Below, in pieces: positions 1 to 5,797 of a DNA stretch of 8,689 bases. The stretch comes from Anaerolineaceae bacterium (GTDB lineage Bacteria > Planctomycetota > Phycisphaerae > FEN-1346 > JAACEH01). The notes beneath the pieces are model-generated. The model did not search any database and was not told the origin of the DNA. It saw only the letters and a program-made list of their open reading frames with translations. Made by a program: the position numbers and the translations under genes. The DNA lies in NCBI GenBank assembly GCA_011682595.1, contig JAACEH010000044.1, positions 1-8,689 on the forward strand, read 5' to 3'. Position 1 is the first letter of the stretch. Each line of letters starts with the position of its first letter.

Positions 1-188
1 AAGGGGGGGGGGGTATTGCCTAAAGAAACGTTCAATAATGTGCCGATAGCGAGTGACGTCCGCTCGCGGAGCGTCGCAGGTTGTGTTCTGCGCGCAGGGG
101 CCGTCTTCACTTCGTGCGGTCCCTTGCGCGGGTCGTCATGGGGCTGATCCTCCGCGGAGTGTCAGGAAAAAAGCCGGGAGTCGTTGTC
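1..188. other. leader region upstream of the TolB-like gene
   Basis: No convincing gene is seen here. The region starts with a run of 11 G (3-13). It holds an imperfect hairpin (arms 55-62 and 67-75, loop CTCG, one bulged G) and two perfect 10-bp palindromes, CTGCGCGCAG at 88-97 and CTCCGCGGAG at 150-159. An AT-rich patch at 31-40 could be a -10-like element, but no -35 sits at a proper distance. The reading frame of the next gene stays open upstream to about 81, but it lacks a signal-like sequence and the ribosome binding site lies at 176-180, so this stretch is taken as untranslated. Confidence 0.4.
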
Positions 189-1367
189 ATGTGGAAACCC
201 ATCTTTGCGGCGATCTGTGGTTTCGTGATGTTGGCCGGTTGTGGCTGGGCTGGGCAGACGGCCCTGGACCAGCCGCAGCCGATCATGCCGCCATCGGACT
301 CGGGCGCCGGGTTGGACATTCTGGGCCAGGTCGGCGACTCGCCGTCGGTGCGTTTCGAGACGCAGGCCTACAGCGGCCTGCAGCAGAACTCGTTCACCGA
401 GATCGGCTCGGACACCGACCCGGACATCAGTCCGGACGGCCGCCGGATGATTTTTTCGTCCACGCGTTACTCCCGGACCAGCGACCTCTGCATCAAGAAG
501 ATTGACGGCCGGGCGGTCACGCGGCTGACCGACGACTCGGCCAACGAGGTGCAGCCGGCCTTGTCGCCGGACGGCAACTTCATCGCCTATGCCTCCGACC
601 GTGCGGGCAACTGGGACATTTTCGTCATGGCCACCGACGGTCGCACAGCCTTCCAGGTCACCAGCGGCCTGTCGCACGACGTCCATCCGTCATGGTCGCC
701 CGACGGGTCGCGGTTGTGCTACTCGAGCTTCAATACCCGCAGCGGTCGGTGGGAAATCTGGATCGTCGAGGTGGCCAACCCGGCCAACCGCAAGTTCATC
801 ACCTACGGCCTGTTCCCTTCCTGGAGCCCTGCTGCGGCGGTCGGCAAGATCGCCTTTCAACTGGCCCGCCGGCGCGGCGCCAGGCTGTTCAGCATCTGGA
901 CGGTCGACCTGGTCGACGGCGAGGCGCGGTTCCCGACCGAGGTGGTCCCGGCCACGGCCACCACGGCGGCCATCGCCCCGGGCTGGAGTCCCGACGGCAA
1001 GCGGCTGGTCTATACCACGGTCCGCCTGGTCCAGGATCCGCGGCAGGGGGCCCTGAAACATCGGCCAGTGATGCGCGGCGACAACATCTGGATCACCACC
1101 ATCGACGGGCTGACGCGTGTCAAGCTGACCCGCGAACCCAGCAGCGACTGGTGCCCGGTGTGGTCGGCCGACGGGCGAATCTACTTCGCCAGCAATCGCG
1201 ACGGGGCCGACAACATCTGGAGCCTCAAGCCGCTGGATACGAATCTCATCCAGGCCACGCGGGTCAGACCCACTCGCCTGGGCAACAGTCAAAGACCCGT
1301 TCCCGGCGCCGCGAAGGCCAGAGCCACCGGTGAGGCAAAGGTGGAAGCCAACGGGGCGGCAATGTAG
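189..1367 (+). CDS. TolB-like beta-propeller lipoprotein (PD40/WD40-like repeats)
   Basis: A predicted 392-residue lipoprotein. The start ATG follows GGGAG (176-180) with an 8-nt gap and begins a signal peptide with lipobox LAGC (residues 15-18, lipidated Cys18), so the protein should be exported and membrane-anchored. Six PD40-type motifs follow: around residues 79-84 (DISPDG), 125-129 (LSPDG), 169-173 (WSPDG), 212-214 (degenerate, WSP), 266-270 (WSPDG) and 325-329 (WSADG). Six blades match the TolB C-terminal propeller. The TolB N-terminal alpha/beta domain is missing: only about 55 residues separate Cys18 from the first blade. The C-terminal tail (about 373-392) is Ala/Lys-rich and probably disordered. 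By family, such propellers bind protein or peptidoglycan-associated partners in the periplasm. No tolQ, tolR, tolA or pal is in the window, so a true Tol-Pal role is unproven. It is the first gene of a plus-strand cluster, 14 bp before the next lipoprotein gene. Confidence 0.85.
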   Translation: MWKPIFAAICGFVMLAGCGWAGQTALDQPQPIMPPSDSGAGLDILGQVGDSPSVRFETQAYSGLQQNSFTEIGSDTDPDISPDGRRMIFSSTRYSRTSDLCIKKIDGRAVTRLTDDSANEVQPALSPDGNFIAYASDRAGNWDIFVMATDGRTAFQVTSGLSHDVHPSWSPDGSRLCYSSFNTRSGRWEIWIVEVANPANRKFITYGLFPSWSPAAAVGKIAFQLARRRGARLFSIWTVDLVDGEARFPTEVVPATATTAAIAPGWSPDGKRLVYTTVRLVQDPRQGALKHRPVMRGDNIWITTIDGLTRVKLTREPSSDWCPVWSADGRIYFASNRDGADNIWSLKPLDTNLIQATRVRPTRLGNSQRPVPGAAKARATGEAKVEANGAAM

Positions 1368-1381
1368 GAGCACCTGCAGTC

Positions 1382-2146
1382 GTGACCCACAGACCGTTTC
1401 GCCAAATAATACTGGCCGGGTGTCTGCTTGCTGCGGCCGCCGTCTCGTTTTCGGGGTGCATCAAGCGCCGCGGCGAAAAGCTTTACAACTCGCTCGAGGG
1501 CATCAGCACGATCGTCGTCGCGCCGATGATGAACCTGTCAACGAATCCGCGGGTCGACCTGATCGAGGTCACCAACAACTTCACCTCCGAGCTTCAGCAG
1601 GTTGAGGGGCTGACCGTGGTGCCCATCGGCCGCGTTTACGATTACCTGGCGGCCAATGGCATGGCCACCGTGGGCAGCCCCCAGGAAGCCCGGGCCCTGG
1701 GTCGGGCCTTCAAGGCCCAGGCGGTCCTGGTGGCCGCGGTGACCGAGTACGACGCCTTCAATCCGCCGCGAATGGGGCTGGCCGTTCAGCTCTATGCCGC
1801 AGGCCCCAGCCCGGCGGCTCAGGGCGGCCGCTTCGACCCCGTCCGCAGCAGCCGGTCCGGGGTCCCGTTTGCGGTGGGCAAGGAAGCGGCCGACCGTCCG
1901 CGCGACCAGATCAGCCGCGTTTTCAGCGGCAAGAACAGCGAGGTCGAGAAACTGGCCCGCCAGTATGCCCGTGAGCGGCAGTCCGACGCCAATCCCTATG
2001 GGTGGCGGCATTTCATTGTCAATCAACACGAATTTCAGCGGTTGTGCTCCTACGGCATCATCCGCGAAATGCTGGGCAAAGAGGGGCGAAAACGTCGCTG
2101 GCTGGCCATAAAAGTTGGACCTGAGGCGGAGAAGTGGCCGAAATAA
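1382..2146 (+). CDS. lipoprotein with TolB-N/CsgG-like alpha/beta domain
   Basis: A 254-residue predicted lipoprotein starting at GTG, preceded by AGGAG (1366-1370) that overlaps the stop of the upstream gene, with an 11-nt gap. The signal peptide has a basic start, a hydrophobic core (9-23) and lipobox FSGC with Cys26; Phe at -3 is less usual than Leu. The mature part shows an alternating strand/helix pattern: strand IVVAPMMN (44-51), helix (about 56-72), strand LTVVP (77-81), helix, then GRAFKAQAVLVAAVTEYD (107-124). This pattern is like the TolB N-terminal, CsgG and DUF799 lipoproteins. The assignment is by fold pattern, not by a diagnostic motif. The last third is polar, with a conserved-looking segment (about 204-231, NPYGWRHF and FQRLCSYGIIREML). 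Its closeness to a propeller-only TolB-like gene suggests that the two products act together at the envelope; this is inference. Exact function is unknown. Confidence 0.72.
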   Translation: MTHRPFRQIILAGCLLAAAAVSFSGCIKRRGEKLYNSLEGISTIVVAPMMNLSTNPRVDLIEVTNNFTSELQQVEGLTVVPIGRVYDYLAANGMATVGSPQEARALGRAFKAQAVLVAAVTEYDAFNPPRMGLAVQLYAAGPSPAAQGGRFDPVRSSRSGVPFAVGKEAADRPRDQISRVFSGKNSEVEKLARQYARERQSDANPYGWRHFIVNQHEFQRLCSYGIIREMLGKEGRKRRWLAIKVGPEAEKWPK

Positions 2147-2189
2147 GTACTGGGCCTCGCCGATACGGGCGGGGCCTTGATTTCGCCGC

Positions 2190-2195
2190 AGGGGA
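2190..2195 (+). promoter_or_regulatory. ribosome binding site supporting the TTG start at 2203
   Basis: AGGGGA lies 7 nt before the TTG codon at 2203. It favours that codon over the in-frame GTG at 2134, which overlaps the previous gene and has GAGG (2123-2126) at 7 nt. Confidence 0.45.
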
Positions 2196-2202
2196 CGTTC
2201 AT

Positions 2203-2400
2203 TTGAGTGAGCTTCGTCAGTTGTCACTGGTTAAGGGCGGTCACCAGTATGTGTTCAGATATCCTGAGGGCGACGAGGAGAGTCTGATTCAGGCCCTCAT
2301 GGACCTGGCCTCCCGGACGGACTTGAGCTTCGACTGGTTTGACGCGGCGGTCCTCAGCCGCCAGGTCAACGAGAAGTTGCTGCACCGACTCGATGAATGA
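2203..2400 (+). CDS. small conserved-looking protein of unknown function
   Basis: A 65-residue soluble protein that I do not recognise by name. It begins with a basic/hydrophobic stretch (SELRQLSLVKGG), then a short strand-like QYVFRY, an acidic turn (PEGDEE), and two helix-like segments (about 28-40 and 46-63) ending in KLLHRLDE. There is no signal peptide or Cys cluster. The frame stays open upstream to a GTG at 2134, which would overlap the previous gene by 13 nt. The 23 extra codons include ATA, AGT and ACT and have only about half G or C at third positions, unlike neighbouring genes, so the TTG with the better-placed AGGGGA is preferred. It lies between the second lipoprotein gene and the recombinase gene in the same direction and is probably cotranscribed. 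The length and acidic middle could fit a small regulatory or adaptor protein, but no function can be assigned. Confidence 0.65.
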   Translation: MSELRQLSLVKGGHQYVFRYPEGDEESLIQALMDLASRTDLSFDWFDAAVLSRQVNEKLLHRLDE

Positions 2401-2457
2401 CTTTCGCCGCTTCGATGGTGCGGCACTGCCGGGTTTCCTGCGTGGGTGCGTGGGAGC

Positions 2458-2463
2458 GGAGGA
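2458..2463 (+). promoter_or_regulatory. strong ribosome binding site for the recombinase gene
   Basis: GGAGGA lies 9 nt before the GTG at 2473. The alternative ATG at 2506 has only a weak purine stretch (AAGAAAGAG) about 12 nt away, so this site decides the start in favour of 2473. Confidence 0.55.
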
Positions 2464-2472
2464 CGACCACCT

Positions 2473-3507
2473 GTGCCTCGCCAGAAGAAAGAGCGCTCTC
2501 TGATCATGACCAGCCAACTGGTGACCAAGTTCTTCCACAGCCTGGAATACGAAAAGAATTTCAGCCGGCACACGCTCAAGTCCTACCGCTCGGACCTGGA
2601 GCACTTCGTCGCTTTTCTCTTTCAGCCCCAGGGCGCCGGCCACGGTAACGACCAGGCCGCCGGCAAAGACTCCGCCGAGGCGGCGGACCCGGTGCGCGTC
2701 ACCAAGGCCTTGAAGGCCGTCGACGTGATGACCTTGCGGCGCTACCTGGCCCGACTCCGCGAAGTCAATTACTCCCGGGCCACCATCGCCCGCAAGCTGG
2801 CCACGCTGCGCTCGTTCTACAAGTTCCTGGTGCGCACCGGCGAGTTGGCCGACAGCCCGGTGCAAGTCATCCGCACGCCGAAGCAGGAGCGCCGCCTGCC
2901 GAAGTTTCTTGACCCCGACGAGATCGAGCGATTGCTCGAGGCCCCCAAGGGCGGCGACCTGCTGACGCTTCGCGACCGGGCCATCCTGGAGACGCTTTAC
3001 TCGACCGGCATGCGCGTCAGCGAGGCCTGCCAGCTTAACATCGAGGACCTGGACACCTTCGGCGAGGTCGCTCGCGTTCGCGGCAAGGGCAAGAAGGAAC
3101 GTCTCGCCCCGATCGGGTCCTACGCCTTGAAGGCCATCCGGAACTACCTGCAGGCCCGCCAGGGGGACCCGAACTCCGCCGCCTTCGACCGCCGGCCGCT
3201 GTTTCTGAACCGCCACGGCAAACGGCTCAGCCAGCGGAGCGTCCGCCGCAAACTGGCCAAGTACCTGGCCGAGGCGGGACTCGACCCCAGCGTCAGTCCG
3301 CACACCTTGCGGCACTCCTTCGCCACGCACATGCTCAACCGCGGGGCCGACCTGCGGGCCGTCCAGGAACTGCTCGGCCACCGCTCGCTCTCGACCACGC
3401 AGATCTACACCCACGTGACCATGCGCCGCATGCAGGAAGTCTACAACCGGGCTCACCCGCACGCCGACGCCGAGGCCGAACACGAGCCCGAGAAGGTCGG
3501 CGTCTGA
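2473..3507 (+). CDS. xerC: site-specific tyrosine recombinase, XerC/XerD type
   Basis: A 344-residue integrase-family recombinase. In the cell, Xer recombinases resolve chromosome dimers at dif near the division septum. The N-terminal SAM-like DNA-binding domain covers about 12-140 and the catalytic domain about 150-330. All catalytic residues are visible: Arg181 (STGMRVSEAC), Lys205 (RGKGKKER), His277 and Arg280 (HTLRHSFATH), His303 (LLGHRS) and the nucleophile Tyr312 (IYTH). Spacings R-K 24, H-R 3 and H-Y 9 equal those of E. coli XerD. The ending VYNRAHPHA resembles XerC more than XerD, but the C/D split is uncertain and the symbol is tentative. There is an unusual Ala/Gly/charged insertion at about residues 51-82 inside the N-terminal domain. 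The GTG start rests on GGAGGA; the ATG at 2506 would give 333 residues with the N-terminal length usual for the family. It lies 72 bp after the small gene and is probably the last gene of this cluster. Confidence 0.94.
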   Translation: MPRQKKERSLIMTSQLVTKFFHSLEYEKNFSRHTLKSYRSDLEHFVAFLFQPQGAGHGNDQAAGKDSAEAADPVRVTKALKAVDVMTLRRYLARLREVNYSRATIARKLATLRSFYKFLVRTGELADSPVQVIRTPKQERRLPKFLDPDEIERLLEAPKGGDLLTLRDRAILETLYSTGMRVSEACQLNIEDLDTFGEVARVRGKGKKERLAPIGSYALKAIRNYLQARQGDPNSAAFDRRPLFLNRHGKRLSQRSVRRKLAKYLAEAGLDPSVSPHTLRHSFATHMLNRGADLRAVQELLGHRSLSTTQIYTHVTMRRMQEVYNRAHPHADAEAEHEPEKVGV

Positions 3508-3579
3508 CCTTCCTCAAACCGTCCTGCGACCATTTCGCCCGCCAATTGCGAAAAAACGGACGCCCGACCGTCAGGTTCG

Positions 3580-3585
3580 TATTAT
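3580..3585 (+). promoter_or_regulatory. possible -10 element before the LTxxQ-like gene
   Basis: TATTAT stands out in GC-rich sequence, 66 bp upstream of the ATG at 3652 in a 144-bp intergenic gap. The -35 region at a 17-bp spacing is poor (CGGACG), so this is a weak prediction. Confidence 0.3.
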
Positions 3586-3613
3586 GATGGCAGGGGCGAT
3601 GTCGGGAAACAGA

Positions 3614-3636
3614 GTCGCCGCCAAGCCGGCGCCGAC
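3614..3636 (+). promoter_or_regulatory. 5' leader hairpin next to the ribosome binding site
   Basis: Arms 3614-3622 (GTCGCCGCC) and 3628-3636 (GGCGCCGAC) pair over 8 of 9 positions with one C-C mismatch and a 5-nt loop. The hairpin ends 2 nt before the GGGAG at 3639-3643. It could affect translation of the gene at 3652, but GC-rich DNA often forms such stems by chance. Confidence 0.3.
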
Positions 3637-3651
3637 ACGGGAGACCGACTC

Positions 3652-4485
3652 ATGAAAAAACTCTCCGGGCCGCTCAAGGTGCTGATGGGCGGCTGCATTG
3701 TTCTGGTGGTCGCAGCGCTCGTCGTGCTGCTGGTCGTCGCCCTTCGCGACCGCCGGCCGAAGGGCGCGACCGTCGGTGCAGTGCCCGAAGCAACGCCCAA
3801 GCCTGCGCCGCGACAGGAAAGCGCGCCGCCCGCCGTAACGCCGCGGCACGCAACGACACGTTCGCGCGACCAGAAACTGAGCGGGCCGGAGATTCGCCAT
3901 ATGCCCCGAGGCGTGGGCATCACGACCTCTCCGCCGGCCCAGGCGGGCATGCCGCCGGTGGGCTCTTCGCCGGATGCGCCGCGGCGGTTCAGCAATTCGA
4001 AACTGCCGATCCAGAAAGCAGTTTCCGGGATGAAGCTCTCGGTCGAACAGAAGGTCGAGATTGAGAAGTTCGAACAGGAGTTCAAGCCCAAGGCCGCAAA
4101 GCGAATGAAAGAGAGCGACGAGGCGATGCGGGCCGCCGGCACGGCGGTCCGCGAGGCCAAGGACGCCAACGATCGCGTGATGATGGACGATGCGCGGGAG
4201 AAGTTGCGGCTGGCGGTTCAGAAAAAGTTGGAGACGCTTCGCGACCTGAGCCGCGAGTACGTCGAGGGAATCCGGCCGGCCCTGACGCCCGAACAGATTG
4301 CCGAGGCCGAGGAACTGCTCAAACAGCCGCAGGTCTACGGCGCCAGTGTGGCTGTGCCGCTGCAGGGAACCGGCACCGTCGACCCCGAGTCGCCCGAGCG
4401 GGTGATTCACAAGGTGATTCCGCTGCGGAAACTACCCGACCGGCATCAGCAGCCGCCCGACCAGGAAAAGCCCGACGCCGAGTGA
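3652..4485 (+). CDS. membrane-anchored protein with two LTxxQ-like motifs
   Basis: A 277-residue protein whose ATG follows GGGAG (3639-3643) at 8 nt. Residues 1-9 are basic and 10-31 form one strong hydrophobic helix followed by RDRR. It is therefore probably anchored in the inner membrane; which side the long tail lies on is not certain from the sequence. Residues about 33-118 are Pro/Ala/Arg-rich and likely an extended linker. Residues about 124-220 are a long charged, helix-rich segment that may form a hairpin or coiled coil. It is bounded by LSVEQ (129-133) and LTPEQ (211-215), which match the LTxxQ signature of Spy/CpxP-type periplasmic chaperones. The overall similarity is limited, so a chaperone role is only a guess. 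The tail (about 225-277) is Pro-rich. A 144-bp gap and a candidate promoter suggest that it is transcribed separately from the recombinase gene, ending at the terminator at 4512-4554. Cys15 is not judged a lipidation site because the hydrophobic core continues after it. Confidence 0.75.
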   Translation: MKKLSGPLKVLMGGCIVLVVAALVVLLVVALRDRRPKGATVGAVPEATPKPAPRQESAPPAVTPRHATTRSRDQKLSGPEIRHMPRGVGITTSPPAQAGMPPVGSSPDAPRRFSNSKLPIQKAVSGMKLSVEQKVEIEKFEQEFKPKAAKRMKESDEAMRAAGTAVREAKDANDRVMMDDAREKLRLAVQKKLETLRDLSREYVEGIRPALTPEQIAEAEELLKQPQVYGASVAVPLQGTGTVDPESPERVIHKVIPLRKLPDRHQQPPDQEKPDAE

Positions 4486-4511
4486 GTTCGAAAATCAGTG
4501 ATTGCCGCTCC

Positions 4512-4554
4512 GGGCGCAGAACCGATCCGCGGGTGCTGCGCCCTTCTTGTTGTT
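4512..4554 (+). terminator. intrinsic (Rho-independent) terminator
   Basis: A perfect 8-bp stem, GGGCGCAG (4512-4519) with CTGCGCCC (4536-4543), is extended inward by an A-G mismatch and three further pairs (ACC/GGT) around an 8-nt loop. It is followed directly by the T-rich tract TTCTTGTTGTT (4544-4554). It lies 26 bp after the stop of the upstream plus-strand gene, where a terminator is expected. The T tract is on the plus strand, so it should mainly stop plus-strand transcription. Confidence 0.8.
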
Positions 4555-4559
4555 GCAGA

Positions 4560-4625
4560 GTAGGGGCGGGGCTTGCCCCCGCCCGCGAACGCCTTCTTGT
4601 GGGCACCCGCAAGGGGTGTCCCTAC
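4560..4625. repeat. 66-bp palindromic REP/MITE-like element
   Basis: The element has perfect 6-bp terminal inverted repeats, GTAGGG (4560-4565) and CCCTAC (4620-4625). Inside are two hairpins: GGGCGGGG (4564-4571) with CCCCGCCC (4577-4584), and GGGCACCC (4601-4608) with GGGTGTCC (4614-4621, one G-T pair). It codes for nothing visible and lies between two convergent genes, a typical place for REP or miniature inverted-repeat elements. Only one copy is in the window, so its repeat nature is inferred from structure. Confidence 0.55.
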
Positions 4626-4690
4626 ATGGCTAAACACGTACACGGGGCCAACGGCGGACTTGTCAGAGGAGTGGTCGTCCAAGAACGGTT

Positions 4691-5797
4691 TCAACTCCGA
4701 ACGGGGCCGAGCAGGTCGCACATCTCCAGGCAGGCGTTCTCGATCAGCAGCTTGTTGTGCAAGTTGCGGTCGACGTAGATCTGGTACTCGAGCATGCGCT
4801 TCAGTCCGCGCTCGATGGCCTGCGAGGGCAGTCGCGAGGCGATTCTTTTCAGCATCGCCCTGGCCTCGCTGTTGCGGATGTTCCCCTCGTCGCCGGTTGC
4901 CTTGAGCACCAGAGCATCGCGAAATACGCTGGCCAGAAGGGCCAGGGCTCGCTTCAGGTGCAGCCGCCGCAACTCATTCTCCTCGACCGCCTTGTTCGTC
5001 GTCTTCTGCTGATGGGCCTGCTTGTTGGCCCAGTCGATGATGCCGTCGGCTGCGACCAGGGCCTCGGCCCGGCCGGCTTCCGGCAGAACGTCCAGAATGT
5101 CGCGACGAAGCCCCAGGAATCCCGACCGCCAGAGGGCCAGGGCCTGGTCGCAACTGCCTTCGCCGAACCGGGCCAGCACTTCCGCCTGGTCGGCCGACAT
5201 GCCCTCTTCCCGCAAAAGCAACTTGGCCACGAACTCCTCGGGCAGGGCCCGGAAGCGAACCAGTTGCCCGCGGCTGCGAATCGTCGGCAGCAGACGGTCC
5301 AACGCCGTCACCACCAGAAGCAGGTACGACCCCTCGGGCGATTCCTCGAACGTCTTCAGGAAGGCGTTGGCCGACGAGGCATTCATCCGCTCGGCATCCT
5401 CGACGACCGTAACGTGGCAGGCGGCCTGCATGGGCTTCAGTTGAACCGACTCGTTGATGGTCGCCGCCTCGGGCGAGCCTTTGCCCCGGGCGACCAGCGA
5501 CATGGGCAGGTCGGCCCGGTCCGGGGGCTTTCTGAACCAGCTCAGGTCGGGATGGTTGCCGGTGTCGCAGAGCCTGCACTGCGGACACTTGCCGCAGGCT
5601 TGCGGCGCGGCCGACTTCCCGCCGCCGGTCAGCGGTTTGTCGCAGAGCAACGTCCTGGCCAGCAGCCGGGCCGTCAGGGCCTTGCCGACACCGGCCGGCC
5701 CGCAGAAGATGAAGGCCTGCGGCACCCGCTGCATGGCCAGCGATGCTCCGAGGGCCGCGATGGCCGACTCCTGATGTCGCACCTCAGCAAACGACAC
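4691..5797 (-). CDS. holB: DNA polymerase III delta' subunit (clamp loader)
   Basis: A 368-residue AAA+ clamp-loader subunit, part of the complex that loads the sliding clamp at replication forks. It starts at GTG after AAGGTGG with a 6-nt gap, inside the end of tmk (14-nt overlap). The P-loop region GPAGVGKA (33-40) keeps the Lys but has Ala where Ser/Thr normally binds magnesium. This fits a delta' subunit that acts as a stator rather than an ATPase. A Cys-rich zinc module follows: Cys52, then Cys68, Cys71, Cys74 and Cys77 (CGKCPQCRLC). The Walker B region is VVEDAERMN and leads into SSANAFLKTFEESPEG, a signature shared by delta' and DnaX. RSRGQ corresponds to the SRC motif with Cys replaced by Gly and the Arg finger kept. 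The C-terminal third (about 225-368) is helical, as in the collar domain. DnaX is unlikely because the P-loop is degenerate and the protein is short. The tmk-holB order is common in bacteria. It is the last gene of the minus-strand operon. Confidence 0.92.
   Translation of the reverse strand: MSFAEVRHQESAIAALGASLAMQRVPQAFIFCGPAGVGKALTARLLARTLLCDKPLTGGGKSAAPQACGKCPQCRLCDTGNHPDLSWFRKPPDRADLPMSLVARGKGSPEAATINESVQLKPMQAACHVTVVEDAERMNASSANAFLKTFEESPEGSYLLLVVTALDRLLPTIRSRGQLVRFRALPEEFVAKLLLREEGMSADQAEVLARFGEGSCDQALALWRSGFLGLRRDILDVLPEAGRAEALVAADGIIDWANKQAHQQKTTNKAVEENELRRLHLKRALALLASVFRDALVLKATGDEGNIRNSEARAMLKRIASRLPSQAIERGLKRMLEYQIYVDRNLHNKLLIENACLEMCDLLGPVRS

Noticed and set aside
16..39. TTGCCT and AATAAT as a promoter for the TolB-like gene.
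   Set aside because: The spacing is only 12 bp, too short for a sigma-70-type promoter, and the leader would be about 150 nt.
81..188. An N-terminal extension of the TolB-like protein by 36 residues.
   Set aside because: It would bury the signal peptide and lipobox, while GGGAG at 8 nt supports the ATG at 189.
1412..1423. LAGC at residues 11-14 of the second lipoprotein as its lipobox.
   Set aside because: It lies inside the hydrophobic core with too short a signal before it; FSGC at 23-26, followed by polar residues, is better placed.
2224..3483. A 419-codon open frame on the minus strand opposite the recombinase gene.
   Set aside because: It is antisense to a gene with all catalytic residues and has low-complexity Gly/Ala/Val/Arg composition typical of complementary frames in GC-rich DNA.
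3533..3553. Inverted repeat TTTCGC...GCGAAA after the recombinase gene as a terminator.
   Set aside because: Only 6 AT-rich pairs with a 9-nt loop, followed by A rather than T on the plus strand and with no T tract after it on the minus strand.
3574..3601. A left-half match to the bacterial dif site (GGTTCGTATTA) about 70 bp after the recombinase gene.
   Set aside because: It fits the degenerate XerC arm at 10 of 11 positions, but the right half does not resemble the XerD arm. Allowing one mismatch to such a degenerate 11-mer, about three hits are expected by chance in both strands of this window.
3682..3696. MGGC (residues 12-15) of the membrane-anchored protein as a lipobox.
   Set aside because: The hydrophobic segment continues for about 16 residues past the Cys, which fits a transmembrane anchor rather than a cleaved lipoprotein signal.
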